Source of the DNA: CAZZCN01 sp964652975
Lineage (GTDB): Bacteria; Bacillota; Clostridia; Saccharofermentanales; UBA5734
DNA length: 52,121 bases
Assembly: GCA_964652975.1 (NCBI GenBank)
Contig: CAZZCN010000010.1
Coordinates: 1 to 52,121, forward strand
Reading direction: 5' to 3'
Below the pieces are notes generated by a model. The model had not been told where the DNA came from, made no database searches, and saw only the letters and a list, made by a program, of their open reading frames with translations. Shown here one piece after another: positions 1-8,155 of this stretch. The translations under genes were made by a program, and so were the position numbers. How positions within the stretch are numbered: the first letter of the stretch is position 1; each line of letters opens with the position of its first letter.

Positions 1-1122
1 TCAGTAATAGCTATAGTAATAGGTCTTCTGGTAGGATTTATCATATTATTGATAAGCAATCCAAAGGATGCTGTAGCGGGTTTTTTCAAAATAATGTCCG
101 GTGGATTTTCCAATGGAATGTATGGTGTCGGGCAGATGCTATATACTGCTACACCTATTATCATGACTGGTCTGTCAGTAGGCTTCGCCTTTAAGACAGG
201 TCTTTTCAATATCGGTGCATCAGGACAGTTTATTGTTGGAGCCTACTGTGCAATATTTGTAAGTGTCAATTTCGAGTCTCTACCGGAACCTTTTCACTGG
301 ATGTTTGCAGTATTTGCCGCTGCCTTAGGTGGCGCGTTATGGGGGCTGTTGCCGGGAATTTTGAAGGCGTATTATAATGTCAACGAAGTAATTGCAACCA
401 TAATGATGAATTATATCGGAATGTATATGGTAAACTTCATGGTTGTAGAGACGGTTTTTAACAGCTTCAAGAACCAGTCAAAAGATCCTATATCCGTAAT
501 CCCAAGATGGGGATTCGATAAATTGTTTGCCGGTTCAAGTGTAAATGCCGGAATAGTATTGGCTGTGATTTTTGCAATAATTATATATCTTTTACTAAAC
601 AAAACCACTCTTGGATATGAACTTAAAGCCTGCGGACACAATATGGATGCCAGCAGATATGCAGGAATAAATGCTAAGCGCGGAATCGTACAGGCGATGG
701 TCATTGCCGGAGCGCTGGCAGGCATCGGCGGGGCTTTTCTGTACCTTGCCAAGACAGGTAAAAGCATTGAAGTTATTGATGTACTTGCTAATGAAGGGTT
801 TGCAGGCATACCGGTCGCATTGCTTGGAATGTCCAACCCGATTGGAATAGTTTTCTCCGCACTTTTCATATCTCATATTTCAGTTGGAGGGTTTTATGCC
901 CAGGAATATAATTACAGACCGGAAATTATCGGAATAATAACATCGGTTATTATATATTTCAGTGCTTTTGCTTTGATAGTGAAGACGTATTTTGGCAAGT
1001 TAAGCGAACTGTGGGACAATTTCAAGAAGCGAAAGAACAAGATTCCGAGTCAAAATCCGGTTGAAATCAAACCCGACCCGGTACCCGAAAAATTAGAAAA
1101 GGACGGACACAAGTATGAATGA
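1..1122 (+). CDS. ABC transporter permease, nucleoside/BMP-type importer (5' end cut by window)
   Basis: Membrane permease of an ABC importer of the BmpA/nucleoside type (the family of B. subtilis YufP/NupP and E. coli-like ribose/branched permeases), which moves a nucleoside or related solute across the cytoplasmic membrane. The reading frame is open from base 1, so the gene begins before the window; the TTG at 49 is internal and should not be taken as the start. Visible are many hydrophobic segments, the conserved cytoplasmic stretch ELKACGHNMDASRYAGIN typical of this permease family (about residues 190-210 of the visible part), and a charged, proline-rich C-terminal tail. It overlaps the next permease gene by 8 bp, so the two are co-transcribed and probably form the heterodimeric channel; the ATPase and binding protein would lie upstream, outside the window. 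The substrate is inferred from the family only. Confidence 0.9.
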   Translation, partial: SVIAIVIGLLVGFIILLISNPKDAVAGFFKIMSGGFSNGMYGVGQMLYTATPIIMTGLSVGFAFKTGLFNIGASGQFIVGAYCAIFVSVNFESLPEPFHWMFAVFAAALGGALWGLLPGILKAYYNVNEVIATIMMNYIGMYMVNFMVVETVFNSFKNQSKDPISVIPRWGFDKLFAGSSVNAGIVLAVIFAIIIYLLLNKTTLGYELKACGHNMDASRYAGINAKRGIVQAMVIAGALAGIGGAFLYLAKTGKSIEVIDVLANEGFAGIPVALLGMSNPIGIVFSALFISHISVGGFYAQEYNYRPEIIGIITSVIIYFSAFALIVKTYFGKLSELWDNFKKRKNKIPSQNPVEIKPDPVPEKLEKDGHKYE

Positions 1123-2074
1123 AGTTTATTTTCTTTTTTCACAGACAATGATATTTTCCATACCGCTTCTAATAGTGGCTCTTGGAGGTATGTTTTCCGA
1201 GCGAAGCGGTATTGTCAACATAGGTCTTGAGGGAATTATGATTATGGGGGCATTCAGCAGCATTCTTTTTATTAATAAAATGCAGGATACCATAAGCGGT
1301 CAACCTCTTCTGCTGCTTGCAATCCTTGTTGCTGTAATTACAGGGATAATCTATTCGCTTTTTCATGCCTATGCATCGATCAATATGAATGCCGACCAGG
1401 TGATAAGTGGCACGGCACTCAATATGTTTGCTCCGGCATTTGCTGTTTTTGTCGCAAGAATGAGCCAGACACAGGGTGTGCAGCAGATTACATTCAAAAA
1501 TACATTCAGGATACCGAAGGTTGAGTTTCTTGGAGACATTCCGGTTATAGGGGATTTGTTCTTTAAAAGCACCTATCTTACAACTTATCTGGGGATTTTG
1601 ATTCTACTGGTCTCGATATTTGTATTATACAAGACGCGTTTCGGCTTGCGTCTCAGAGCATGTGGAGAGCATCCACAGGCAGCTGATTCAGTTGGTATAA
1701 ATGTAAGGAAGATCCGTTACGCGGGCGTTATGATATCTGGCGGTCTGGCTGGGCTTGGCGGACTGATATTCATAATACCCACATCAACCAATTTTAATGC
1801 AACTGTTGCAGGATATGGATTTCTAGCCCTCGCAGTTTTGATTTTCGGACAGTGGAAGCCACAAAGGATATTTTTGGTTGCGTTGTTTTTTGGATTCCTT
1901 AAGACAATAGCAGCAGCGTATTCCGGCATATCAATTCTGGCGGAATTGCCTATACCCAGCACGGTATATAAAATCATACCGTTTGCAGCAACTCTTGTTG
2001 TACTTGCTTTTACGTCGAAGAGGTCGCAGGCGCCTAAAGCCGCCGGTATCCCTTACGACCAGGGTTTGCGTTAA
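1115..2074 (+). CDS. ABC transporter permease, nucleoside/BMP-type importer (second subunit)
   Basis: Second permease of the same importer, 319 residues, related to B. subtilis YufQ/NupQ. It begins at ATG 1115 inside the last codons of the preceding permease. The N-terminal half carries the family stretch SERSGIVNIGLEGIMIMGAF (about residues 28-47) and a cytoplasmic loop LRLRACGEHPQAADSVGINV equivalent to the loop of its partner, where the ATPase docks. About eight hydrophobic segments are visible. With its partner it should form the transmembrane pore; the predicted cargo is a nucleoside, inferred from family membership. It is the last gene of this operon: the next 600 bp hold only hairpin repeats and a terminator-like stem-loop. 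Confidence 0.92.
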   Translation: MNEVYFLFSQTMIFSIPLLIVALGGMFSERSGIVNIGLEGIMIMGAFSSILFINKMQDTISGQPLLLLAILVAVITGIIYSLFHAYASINMNADQVISGTALNMFAPAFAVFVARMSQTQGVQQITFKNTFRIPKVEFLGDIPVIGDLFFKSTYLTTYLGILILLVSIFVLYKTRFGLRLRACGEHPQAADSVGINVRKIRYAGVMISGGLAGLGGLIFIIPTSTNFNATVAGYGFLALAVLIFGQWKPQRIFLVALFFGFLKTIAAAYSGISILAELPIPSTVYKIIPFAATLVVLAFTSKRSQAPKAAGIPYDQGLR

Positions 2075-2099
2075 ATTTACGCAATACGGCGTCTAATAC

Positions 2100-2592
2100 A
2101 GTTTCAAGCCTCAGTCACATATCAACTATATGCAAAGCGATAATGCTAAAGCTTTATCGCTCTTGGCAAATCTGCCTAAGCAGATTTGCTTTAGCAAACA
2201 AATAATTTGTAAAAGAAGATTTGCCTAAGCAAATCTTCCATAGAACCAAAACTGAAAGTTTTGGTTTTCTCCTTGTCTAGCGAAAGTTTTATCGCAAACC
2301 ACATATTCGAACTAAAATTCCGCGATACGGCATTGGCGACGGTATATTAAAGAAAATCTGCCTAAGCAGATTTTCCAGAAGTCAAAACTTTAGTTTTGAC
2401 TTTAGTCACATATCAAAATTGCAAAAGAAATCTGCTGACAGCAGATTTTCAATAGCTAAAACTTTAGTTTTAGCGTTGCGCCTCTCATTTGAATTTTGCA
2501 CCTTCTTGTCTAGCGAAGTTTTATCGCAAACCACATATTCGAACTAAAATTCCGTTATGCTACATTGGCGACGGTTTCAAAAATCAGTCGCA
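2100..2592. repeat. Tandem array of intergenic hairpins (two about 232-bp units)
   Basis: No gene is seen between 2075 and 2708. Instead there is a string of short, nearly perfect palindromes: 2166-2189 (10-bp stem, CTAA loop), 2215-2238 (10-bp stem, CTAA loop), 2247-2265, 2352-2375 (CTAA loop), 2381-2400, 2426-2450 and 2455-2474. A segment of about 70 bp (2272-2343) recurs almost identically at 2505-2575, and the block AGTCACATATCAA at 2112-2126 recurs at 2405-2417, so the array is a degenerate duplication with a period near 232 bp. A truncated third start (GTTTCAA...TCAGTC) lies at 2575-2592. The same hairpin style recurs at 5166-5220, 17352-17586 and 21590-21716. Confidence 0.85.
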
Positions 2593-2616
2593 CCAAACAA
2601 ACAATATATAACGAAA

Positions 2617-2659
2617 CTATAAAATAGCTGCAAATATGATATTTGCGGCTATTTTATAG
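2617..2659 (+). terminator. Strong stem-loop, possible terminator
   Basis: CTATAAAATAGC and GCTATTTTATAG enclose a second stem GCAAATA/TATTTGC with a TGA loop, giving about 20 consecutive pairs with one T-G wobble. The 3' arm contains a TTTT run but no longer T tract follows. It lies about 50 bp before the abiEi-like start and may isolate that operon from the upstream repeats. Confidence 0.55.
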
Positions 2660-2708
2660 ACGAATTCGCTTTATTGTGTTAAAATAAGTCACAGACAGGG
2701 GGGTTATT

Positions 2709-3482
2709 GTGATAACAAGGCTTAGTTTGGAAGATAAATTCACTGAAATCAAAAAATGGATAGGGCAGGAACCTTTGCTCACAATGCAGGATATACAAGA
2801 GATATTTCCCGATAAGCAAAAAAGCTCGCTTTATTGGGATGTTTCAAAATTAGTAGAGGCAGGTTATCTGGTTCGAATCAGAAACGGTGTTTACAAATTG
2901 AAAGACAGCAAAATAAATAATGCGGTTATACTCTCAGATGCTGCAAAAGTAATACGGAACACACTCCAGGAAACAGGCTTCGAATTTTATATTTCAGGCA
3001 TAGATATTTTAAGTAAATTTCTGCACCATATTCCGGAAAAATATCCAATTATTGTTTATGCATCAAAGACTGCGATTGAAGAAGTAAAGACAGCATTGGA
3101 TTCAACAAGATATTTTATTACCCAGTCCTATTCGTCGATCAGTCGACTGGAATTGGACAATTTTGTTAACAGTAGGCAGCATGTACTGCTTATTCCTACC
3201 GAAAGTTTCATTTTTTCACAGAATAATCTGGCAACACCGGAAAAAGCATTTCTGGATCTCTTTTATGAAATCACGAGAGATGAGTATCCATTGGCATTGC
3301 AAGAACTTGTAAGAATGTACCAGAATCTGGTTCGGAATGGAGCATTGGATCAAAAGAAATTGGTAAAAGCAGCCTATATTCGCAATATGGAGCATGATGT
3401 CAGATATATTGTTGAAAGCAAGTATATCAGTGATGAAGCAATCCGATTTGTTTCTATGATAAAGGAAGGAAATAAGTTATGA
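2709..3482 (+). CDS. AbiEi-type antitoxin of a type IV toxin-antitoxin system
   Basis: A 257-residue protein resembling AbiEi-family antitoxins, which are DNA-binding proteins that repress their own operon and counter the nucleotidyltransferase toxin without direct binding. The N-terminal 70 residues look like a winged helix (LTMQDIQEIFPDKQKSSLYW then a predicted wing VRIRNGVYKL). The C-terminal two thirds match the general layout of this family (a nucleotidyltransferase-like fold domain ending in helices). The GTG start at 2709 is chosen because a G-rich ribosome binding site (AGGGGGG) ends about 6 bases upstream. The stop overlaps the toxin start by 4 bp (ATGA), the usual coupling of this pair. 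Family assignment is from motif reading and gene context. Confidence 0.78.
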   Translation: MITRLSLEDKFTEIKKWIGQEPLLTMQDIQEIFPDKQKSSLYWDVSKLVEAGYLVRIRNGVYKLKDSKINNAVILSDAAKVIRNTLQETGFEFYISGIDILSKFLHHIPEKYPIIVYASKTAIEEVKTALDSTRYFITQSYSSISRLELDNFVNSRQHVLLIPTESFIFSQNNLATPEKAFLDLFYEITRDEYPLALQELVRMYQNLVRNGALDQKKLVKAAYIRNMEHDVRYIVESKYISDEAIRFVSMIKEGNKL

Positions 3483-4726
3483 CTCAAAATTCAAATGGAC
3501 GCATTCACGATTTGCAGGTATTTAGCAGAGCTACATTAGAGAAGAGAGTGGATGATCATGGCTTTAAGAATATTGCACGGTTAGAGCTTTTCTTGTGGGA
3601 TTTGGAATTATTCCTGCAAATTCAAACTGTATTTGGTGATAGAATCGTTCTTAAAGGTGGTGCGGCAGTACAATTCTATCTGCCGATTGCAGCACAAAGA
3701 ACCAGTGTTGACATTGACATGATTTTTGCCGGAACGAGAGAAGAGATCGAGGAAGCCCTCGAACTGATTACCCAAAATCTAAAAGGAAATGAAATTTTCT
3801 TTAAATTCAGACCGCATATCCCCCGAATGCCTAAAACCAACCTGCCGCTTCATACTTACTATGTAAATGTTCCAACAGTCCTGAATGATAACGAATTACG
3901 ATCACTAAGACGTATGGAAGAGCATGAAGAAGCTCATCAGGAATTAAAAATAGAGTTTATTGTTAATTATTCCGATATAGACATTTCAAAAGTTAAAGGG
4001 GATCAGATTTTTGCAGTAGCAAGCCCGTTTGATTACAACATATTGCCGATCAATTATTTGTTTGCCGATAAACTCTCTACCTTAGGTCCTTCTACCATTG
4101 GTATCCAAGACAACCGATTAGATGAACAGGTGAAACAATTCTATGATATCTGGATGCTCATGAAATACAATTTTAGTTCAATAAATCTTGAGATAGTCAG
4201 AGAAAAATATTTGAATAGGTCAAGGCAGGAGTGCGATAGCAGAAATATAGAATTCGATTTTAATCAGATAAATTCCGATGCTATGGCACAACTAAAGAGA
4301 TATGCTGAGGTTGATACCGGAGAAGATGCGGAACTGAAACAATATATCTCGAACTTTAAAAGTTTGTATCTTAATGCGAATGTCGAATTTTCTGGAGCAG
4401 CTGTTGCTTGTGCGGCTGAACAAGTAAAGCTGTTGTTTGTTGAAATTGCTTCCGGGTCTTGCGACATGAAAATTATTGAAAAATCACTTAAACTGCAAAA
4501 CGATATTTCTTTAAAGCATTTAGCTGGTATATCCAAAGGTGCAAAAAATAATGAACTGCGTAATATATTGATAGATTCTTTCGGGGAATATTCGAGTATT
4601 CCCCTAAAGGTATTAAAGGGGAAGAATCCAGTAAGAATCTTCTGGTCAGTTGTCAATAGGGAAAACATTGACAAGATCGAAAAATTAGTTTTTGATTGTT
4701 TAAGTAATGAGCCGATTGGAATTTAG
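3479..4726 (+). CDS. AbiEii/AbiGii-type nucleotidyltransferase toxin
   Basis: Predicted toxin of the AbiE type IV system, a minimal nucleotidyltransferase (known members such as MenT modify tRNA; AbiEii proteins bind GTP). Visible family motifs are KGGAAVQFYL (about residues 58-67, the GG-containing motif I) followed by TSVDIDM with the paired catalytic aspartates, and a distal ADKLSTLG...DEQVKQFYDIWML block that corresponds to the conserved K and D motifs. At 415 residues it is longer than the roughly 300 usual for the family, with an extra helical C-terminal region from about residue 270 onwards of unknown role. It is translationally coupled to the antitoxin gene. A serine recombinase remnant begins 11 bp after its stop, suggesting arrival on a mobile element. 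Confidence 0.8.
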   Translation: MTQNSNGRIHDLQVFSRATLEKRVDDHGFKNIARLELFLWDLELFLQIQTVFGDRIVLKGGAAVQFYLPIAAQRTSVDIDMIFAGTREEIEEALELITQNLKGNEIFFKFRPHIPRMPKTNLPLHTYYVNVPTVLNDNELRSLRRMEEHEEAHQELKIEFIVNYSDIDISKVKGDQIFAVASPFDYNILPINYLFADKLSTLGPSTIGIQDNRLDEQVKQFYDIWMLMKYNFSSINLEIVREKYLNRSRQECDSRNIEFDFNQINSDAMAQLKRYAEVDTGEDAELKQYISNFKSLYLNANVEFSGAAVACAAEQVKLLFVEIASGSCDMKIIEKSLKLQNDISLKHLAGISKGAKNNELRNILIDSFGEYSSIPLKVLKGKNPVRIFWSVVNRENIDKIEKLVFDCLSNEPIGI

Positions 4727-4737
4727 ATTGAAACCAT

Positions 4738-4910
4738 TAATAAATTTCTAACATATATATATCAACAAAAATCCAGTTTGCATAATTTTTTATATAGCTT
4801 TCATAATACTCCATTTGAGCTTTCAAACTATCTGACTGATGCTCTTGCTTCGTGCTTACCCGGCAATATGCCGCAACCTTAAGTTTTTTTAGATACCTGT
4901 TCAGAAATAG
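4738..4910 (-). pseudogene. Serine recombinase N-terminal remnant
   Basis: Read on the minus strand this short frame contains KLKVAAYCRVSTKQEHQSDS followed by LKAQMEYYESYIKN and NWIFVDIY. This is the start of the catalytic resolvase domain of large serine recombinases, with the nucleophilic serine in YCRVS. The match ends after DIY (near 4757), where a full-length protein would continue for another 400-500 residues; here a stop follows after a few unrelated codons. Upstream there is no ATG and the frame closes at a TAA (4911-4913). It is therefore a truncated leftover of an integrase-type gene, lying tail-to-tail with the AbiEii-like toxin gene. Confidence 0.82.
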
Positions 4911-5033
4911 TTATTGAGGGATTATGGTTACAATCATTGGGTTTCAACACTTTCATTTTGGATTAATCTTATAAAATAAAAATGATGGATATAATCCACC
5001 ATTTCAGAAATTGCATAAATATATTATAAAACG

Positions 5034-5068
5034 AAAAGCTACATTTTCATATAGAAAATGTAGCTTTT
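5034..5068 (-). terminator. Terminator of the tRNA-Val gene
   Basis: Perfect 15-bp stem (AAAAGCTACATTTTC and its complement) with a 5-base loop, ending in TTTT on both strands. It lies 4 bases after the 3' end of the minus-strand tRNA-Val gene, so it should end that transcript. Confidence 0.8.
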
Positions 5069-5072
5069 AACG

Positions 5073-5149
5073 TGGTGGAAACAACAGGGATCGAACCTGT
5101 GACCTCTCGCGTGTGAGGCGAGCGCTCTAACCAGCTGAGCTATGCTTCC
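5073..5149 (-). tRNA. tRNA-Val (anticodon CAC)
   Basis: The minus strand folds into a complete cloverleaf: acceptor GGAAGCA/TGTTTCC, D arm GCTC...GAGC, anticodon stem CTCGC/GCGAG with loop CTCACAC, and T arm ACAGG-TTCGATC-CCTGT. The anticodon CAC reads the valine codon GUG. Discriminator A and a genome-encoded CCA tail are present, giving 77 bases. One G-T wobble occurs in the acceptor stem. Confidence 0.95.
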
Positions 5150-5165
5150 ATTATATAAAAATTCC

Positions 5166-5220
5166 AAAGGAAATTTGCCTAAGCAAATTTTCAAGAGTTA
5201 TAAAACTTTAGTTTTATAAC
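5166..5220. repeat. Hairpin pair of the intergenic repeat family
   Basis: Two adjacent palindromes, AAATTTGC-CTAA-GCAAATTT and GTTATAAAACT-TT-AGTTTTATAAC, have the same order and loops as the hairpin pairs at 2352-2400. They sit between the tRNA-Val gene and the 3' end of the LTA-synthase-like gene, where they could act as a terminator for the latter. Confidence 0.75.
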
Positions 5221-5266
5221 TTTGCGTCCATATTTGACTGTAATTAGAATAATACCACAACTGTTC

Positions 5267-7387
5267 TTATTTGAATACTTTTTTGTAATAATCTGTATCC
5301 AGAATTTTAGCGGAGTAGTAGAATTTCTTATCAATCATATTTGAAATTTTCTGTCTGTAATTCGCATCCAATGATTCACCTGCGAGTGGCTCGAACTTTT
5401 TCGTGACGGAGTTGTATCGGCCTTTGTCAGTTATAAAGCTTTTGTTGGAGAATATAACTAAAGGATCCGTATCAGAGAATAAATCCCTGCCCATCAAAAG
5501 GCGTGAGTCGAACTTAGTTCCAAGCAAATTTGAAATGGTAGGGATGATATCAAGGCTTGAGGCAGGAGAATCGATCACCTGAGGCTTCATACCTTTTACA
5601 TATAGAATAAGGCTGTTGCGCATCAGTTTGAAATTGCCTTCAACCACATGACCTGCAAGCTCGTCAATCTCGGTTTTCTTTAGGCCGTATGGGTAATGGT
5701 CTGCACTTATGACGAATAAAGTTTTCTCAGCTATACCTTCCGTCTCCAACTTCTGCATCAAATATGAAATAGCCCTGTCAAGTTCAATCTGCGTAGCAAG
5801 ATAAGCCTTGCATGCAGATGAAAGCGACAGCTTGTCGACCAGACTACGGTTTTTGGCGGCTATAAAATTGCCTCCAAAGGAATATCTCAGATGACCGCTG
5901 ACCGTCATATAATATGTATGAAAGGGCGAGGAGCCAATATATTCGCCGGCGGATTTTTGCATCATCTCCAAATCAGACTCCGGCCAGGTAGGCTTTACAT
6001 CCAATCCATTCCCGAGCCCCTTGTATGTATAACCTAGATTTGGATGAGACAAGTCTCTTCCGTAATAATTATATCGATGATTGTGATATGCCATAGTCTT
6101 ATAGGAAAGACTTTTGAGCTGATTACCCATGGCAAAAGGCATGTAATTATCTGCCGATTTGAACATGCTCCACACGCCGGATTTAGGGATAAGACCTGTT
6201 GTAGCAACGTATTCGCCATCCGATGTGGAAACGCCCCAGAGAGGTGTGTAGAAGTTTGGGAAATAGTAGCCTTCATGAGACATCTTGTAAAGAGTTGGTG
6301 TTAATATAGGATCAACAGCATATTGAGAAAATCCCTCGGCAGTGATCAATATGAGATTATAGCCCTTATAAATGCCGGTGTAATCGTTTTTCGCACTTGG
6401 CGTGAGGGAAGAAAAGTACTTATGCATGCTTTGCATTGTGGCATCTTTTTCTTTACTCATCAAACTCTTAAAGTCGATACTCATTACATTATACTTGTCG
6501 CTTATTGATGGTGTAGGACCAGTTGTGGGAGTTAAACCTTCTGTTGATGAATTTACAGAAGACGATGAAGCAATGGATGAAGAAGAGCCGTCTGACCGAC
6601 TTGAATTATTCAAATAGTCTGAGGTAGAAGAATTACCATCTGATGAACTTACAGATGTATCATCCGCGGGCAAATCGATGACCGGATCAAATCCGAAAAC
6701 AGTGCGTTTCACATCAAGACGCATTGTGGTCATAAGCCCGAAATCAAGGACGGAAATCAGAGGGTTGCTGTTCTTGTAATACATGTCATAAGGTGAATTC
6801 TGGTCTCTGTCGTATAAATTGATTGAAAGCAAGGATAATCCAAAAGAAACTAAAACCATTAGCAGAACTGTGAGTTTCATTGATGCGTTGTATTTTCGTC
6901 CGTCGTTCATTTTTCTAAAGAAAACAAGATATAAAACAAACGGGGCAGCAAAAACTGCCAGCCAGAGAGAGTTAACGCCGATAGTATAAAAAATATCCTT
7001 AATAAAATCCAGCACCTGGCTCCCCTTGGCTGCCGAATAGATTGAAAAGAAAGTCTTGAATATCTTGTAATAGATCAGCTGTGAACAGAAGATTATAGTA
7101 ATAAACAATAGAATTGCTCCACCTGCAAATTTCCTCACACGGCCGGGAATCAAAATTAAAATTAAGAATATTGACAGAGAATAAAAAACAGAAAATAAAA
7201 ACGAATTAAACATTCCGATGCCAGTCATGGGGACTTCCATATTAAATGCAAGCATGAACTCCATATAAAAGAACGAGAGGACCAAAAAAACGGGTATTAT
7301 GTATTTGCGAAAAAGCCTTACAGCTATTTTGTCCTTCTTCGCATGTTCCTTCGTTGTCGAATTCAAATTATTATCACCATTTATCAT
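5267..7387 (-). CDS. LTA synthase family membrane sulfatase-fold protein
   Basis: A 706-residue membrane protein of the lipoteichoic acid synthase (LtaS) family. Members transfer glycerol-phosphate from phosphatidylglycerol to a growing polymer outside the membrane, using a Mn-dependent sulfatase-like domain. About five hydrophobic segments occupy the first 200 residues. A serine-rich linker (about 240-290) follows, then the extracellular catalytic domain with LILITAEGFS (metal-binding Glu), WGVSTSDGEY (probable catalytic threonine in the TSDGE context), and FVISADHYPYG (metal-binding Asp-His) near residue 565. The serine-rich linker is longer than in S. aureus LtaS. A related role, such as phosphoglycerol transfer to a surface glycan, cannot be excluded. 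It is transcribed alone; a hairpin pair lies after its stop. Confidence 0.85.
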   Translation of the reverse strand: MINGDNNLNSTTKEHAKKDKIAVRLFRKYIIPVFLVLSFFYMEFMLAFNMEVPMTGIGMFNSFLFSVFYSLSIFLILILIPGRVRKFAGGAILLFITIIFCSQLIYYKIFKTFFSIYSAAKGSQVLDFIKDIFYTIGVNSLWLAVFAAPFVLYLVFFRKMNDGRKYNASMKLTVLLMVLVSFGLSLLSINLYDRDQNSPYDMYYKNSNPLISVLDFGLMTTMRLDVKRTVFGFDPVIDLPADDTSVSSSDGNSSTSDYLNNSSRSDGSSSSIASSSSVNSSTEGLTPTTGPTPSISDKYNVMSIDFKSLMSKEKDATMQSMHKYFSSLTPSAKNDYTGIYKGYNLILITAEGFSQYAVDPILTPTLYKMSHEGYYFPNFYTPLWGVSTSDGEYVATTGLIPKSGVWSMFKSADNYMPFAMGNQLKSLSYKTMAYHNHRYNYYGRDLSHPNLGYTYKGLGNGLDVKPTWPESDLEMMQKSAGEYIGSSPFHTYYMTVSGHLRYSFGGNFIAAKNRSLVDKLSLSSACKAYLATQIELDRAISYLMQKLETEGIAEKTLFVISADHYPYGLKKTEIDELAGHVVEGNFKLMRNSLILYVKGMKPQVIDSPASSLDIIPTISNLLGTKFDSRLLMGRDLFSDTDPLVIFSNKSFITDKGRYNSVTKKFEPLAGESLDANYRQKISNMIDKKFYYSAKILDTDYYKKVFK

Positions 7388-7498
7388 TTTGAAAATCCCT
7401 ATCCTATATATTTGTATATAATTATAGCAAACTTATTTATGTTATGTAATTGAAAACACAAAAAATAGTTTGCTGAATGCTCTTTCAAGAATGCGTTT

Positions 7499-7936
7499 TC
7501 AAGAATGTTTTTTCAAGTCATTATTTTGTTTGTAAAGCTCTTTTAAATCTATAACAGCCATTGGAACATCGAGAGTGTGAAATCCAAAGTAACTTTCGTT
7601 CATAATATCTGCATCGGCCTGCTTGTAGATTGTCTTACTGCTCTCACCCGTTAAGAAATGCCAGTATCGATAGGTATAACCTGCCCAGAAAAGCACCTCG
7701 TTTGAAAAAACCTCGCCTTTTCCCAAATGAGTCTCATCGGAAAGGTTTGCAAGAATGTATTCTTCGCCAAGCCATTGAAGGCGGTCGTAATCTCTATCTA
7801 AATTATCAGCTGTTTCACTATTCATAAAGGCGGAAATGAATTGTCTGGAGTCGTACCCTTGCTTAGCTGAAAGTTCAAATAATCTCCCCTGTATATCAGA
7901 AAGTTGTCGTTCAAAGCTATTGATTGACTTTTTCAT
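7499..7936 (-). CDS. Conserved hypothetical protein (145 residues)
   Basis: Small soluble protein without a function I can assign. It starts with a helical segment (SFERQLSDIQGRLFELSAKQ), has an aromatic-rich middle (EVLFWAGYTYRYWHFLTGES), and ends with a segment reading FHTLDVPMAVIDLKEL. I recall similar short proteins in clostridial genomes, sometimes next to toxin-like or mobile genes, but this is memory of a pattern and not a search result. An AAAGGA ribosome binding site precedes the ATG. Neither neighbour (LTA-synthase-like gene on the same strand, sugar kinase divergent) suggests a role. Confidence 0.7.
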   Translation of the reverse strand: MKKSINSFERQLSDIQGRLFELSAKQGYDSRQFISAFMNSETADNLDRDYDRLQWLGEEYILANLSDETHLGKGEVFSNEVLFWAGYTYRYWHFLTGESSKTIYKQADADIMNESYFGFHTLDVPMAVIDLKELYKQNNDLKKHS

Positions 7937-8155
7937 ATTCAGTCCATCCTTTCTTTATCTGGATATGTGGCTTTAATAGTTGATTATATAGTGTAACATC
8001 ACTAATATAAAATTATCAAGTGATTTTTACATATCTCGCATTTGACATCCGCTTGACCTTTTATGGTAAAATATTGCATAATGTCTCATAACAAGATAGC
8101 AAGCGTTAGAAATGAAAATGAGCACATCATTTATGTAGGAATCGAGGGGTCTTAA

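Noticed and set aside
4977..4998. Palindrome TGGATATAATCCA as a terminator or operator
   Set aside because: Only five base pairs of stem and no T tract or nearby start; no function can be supported.
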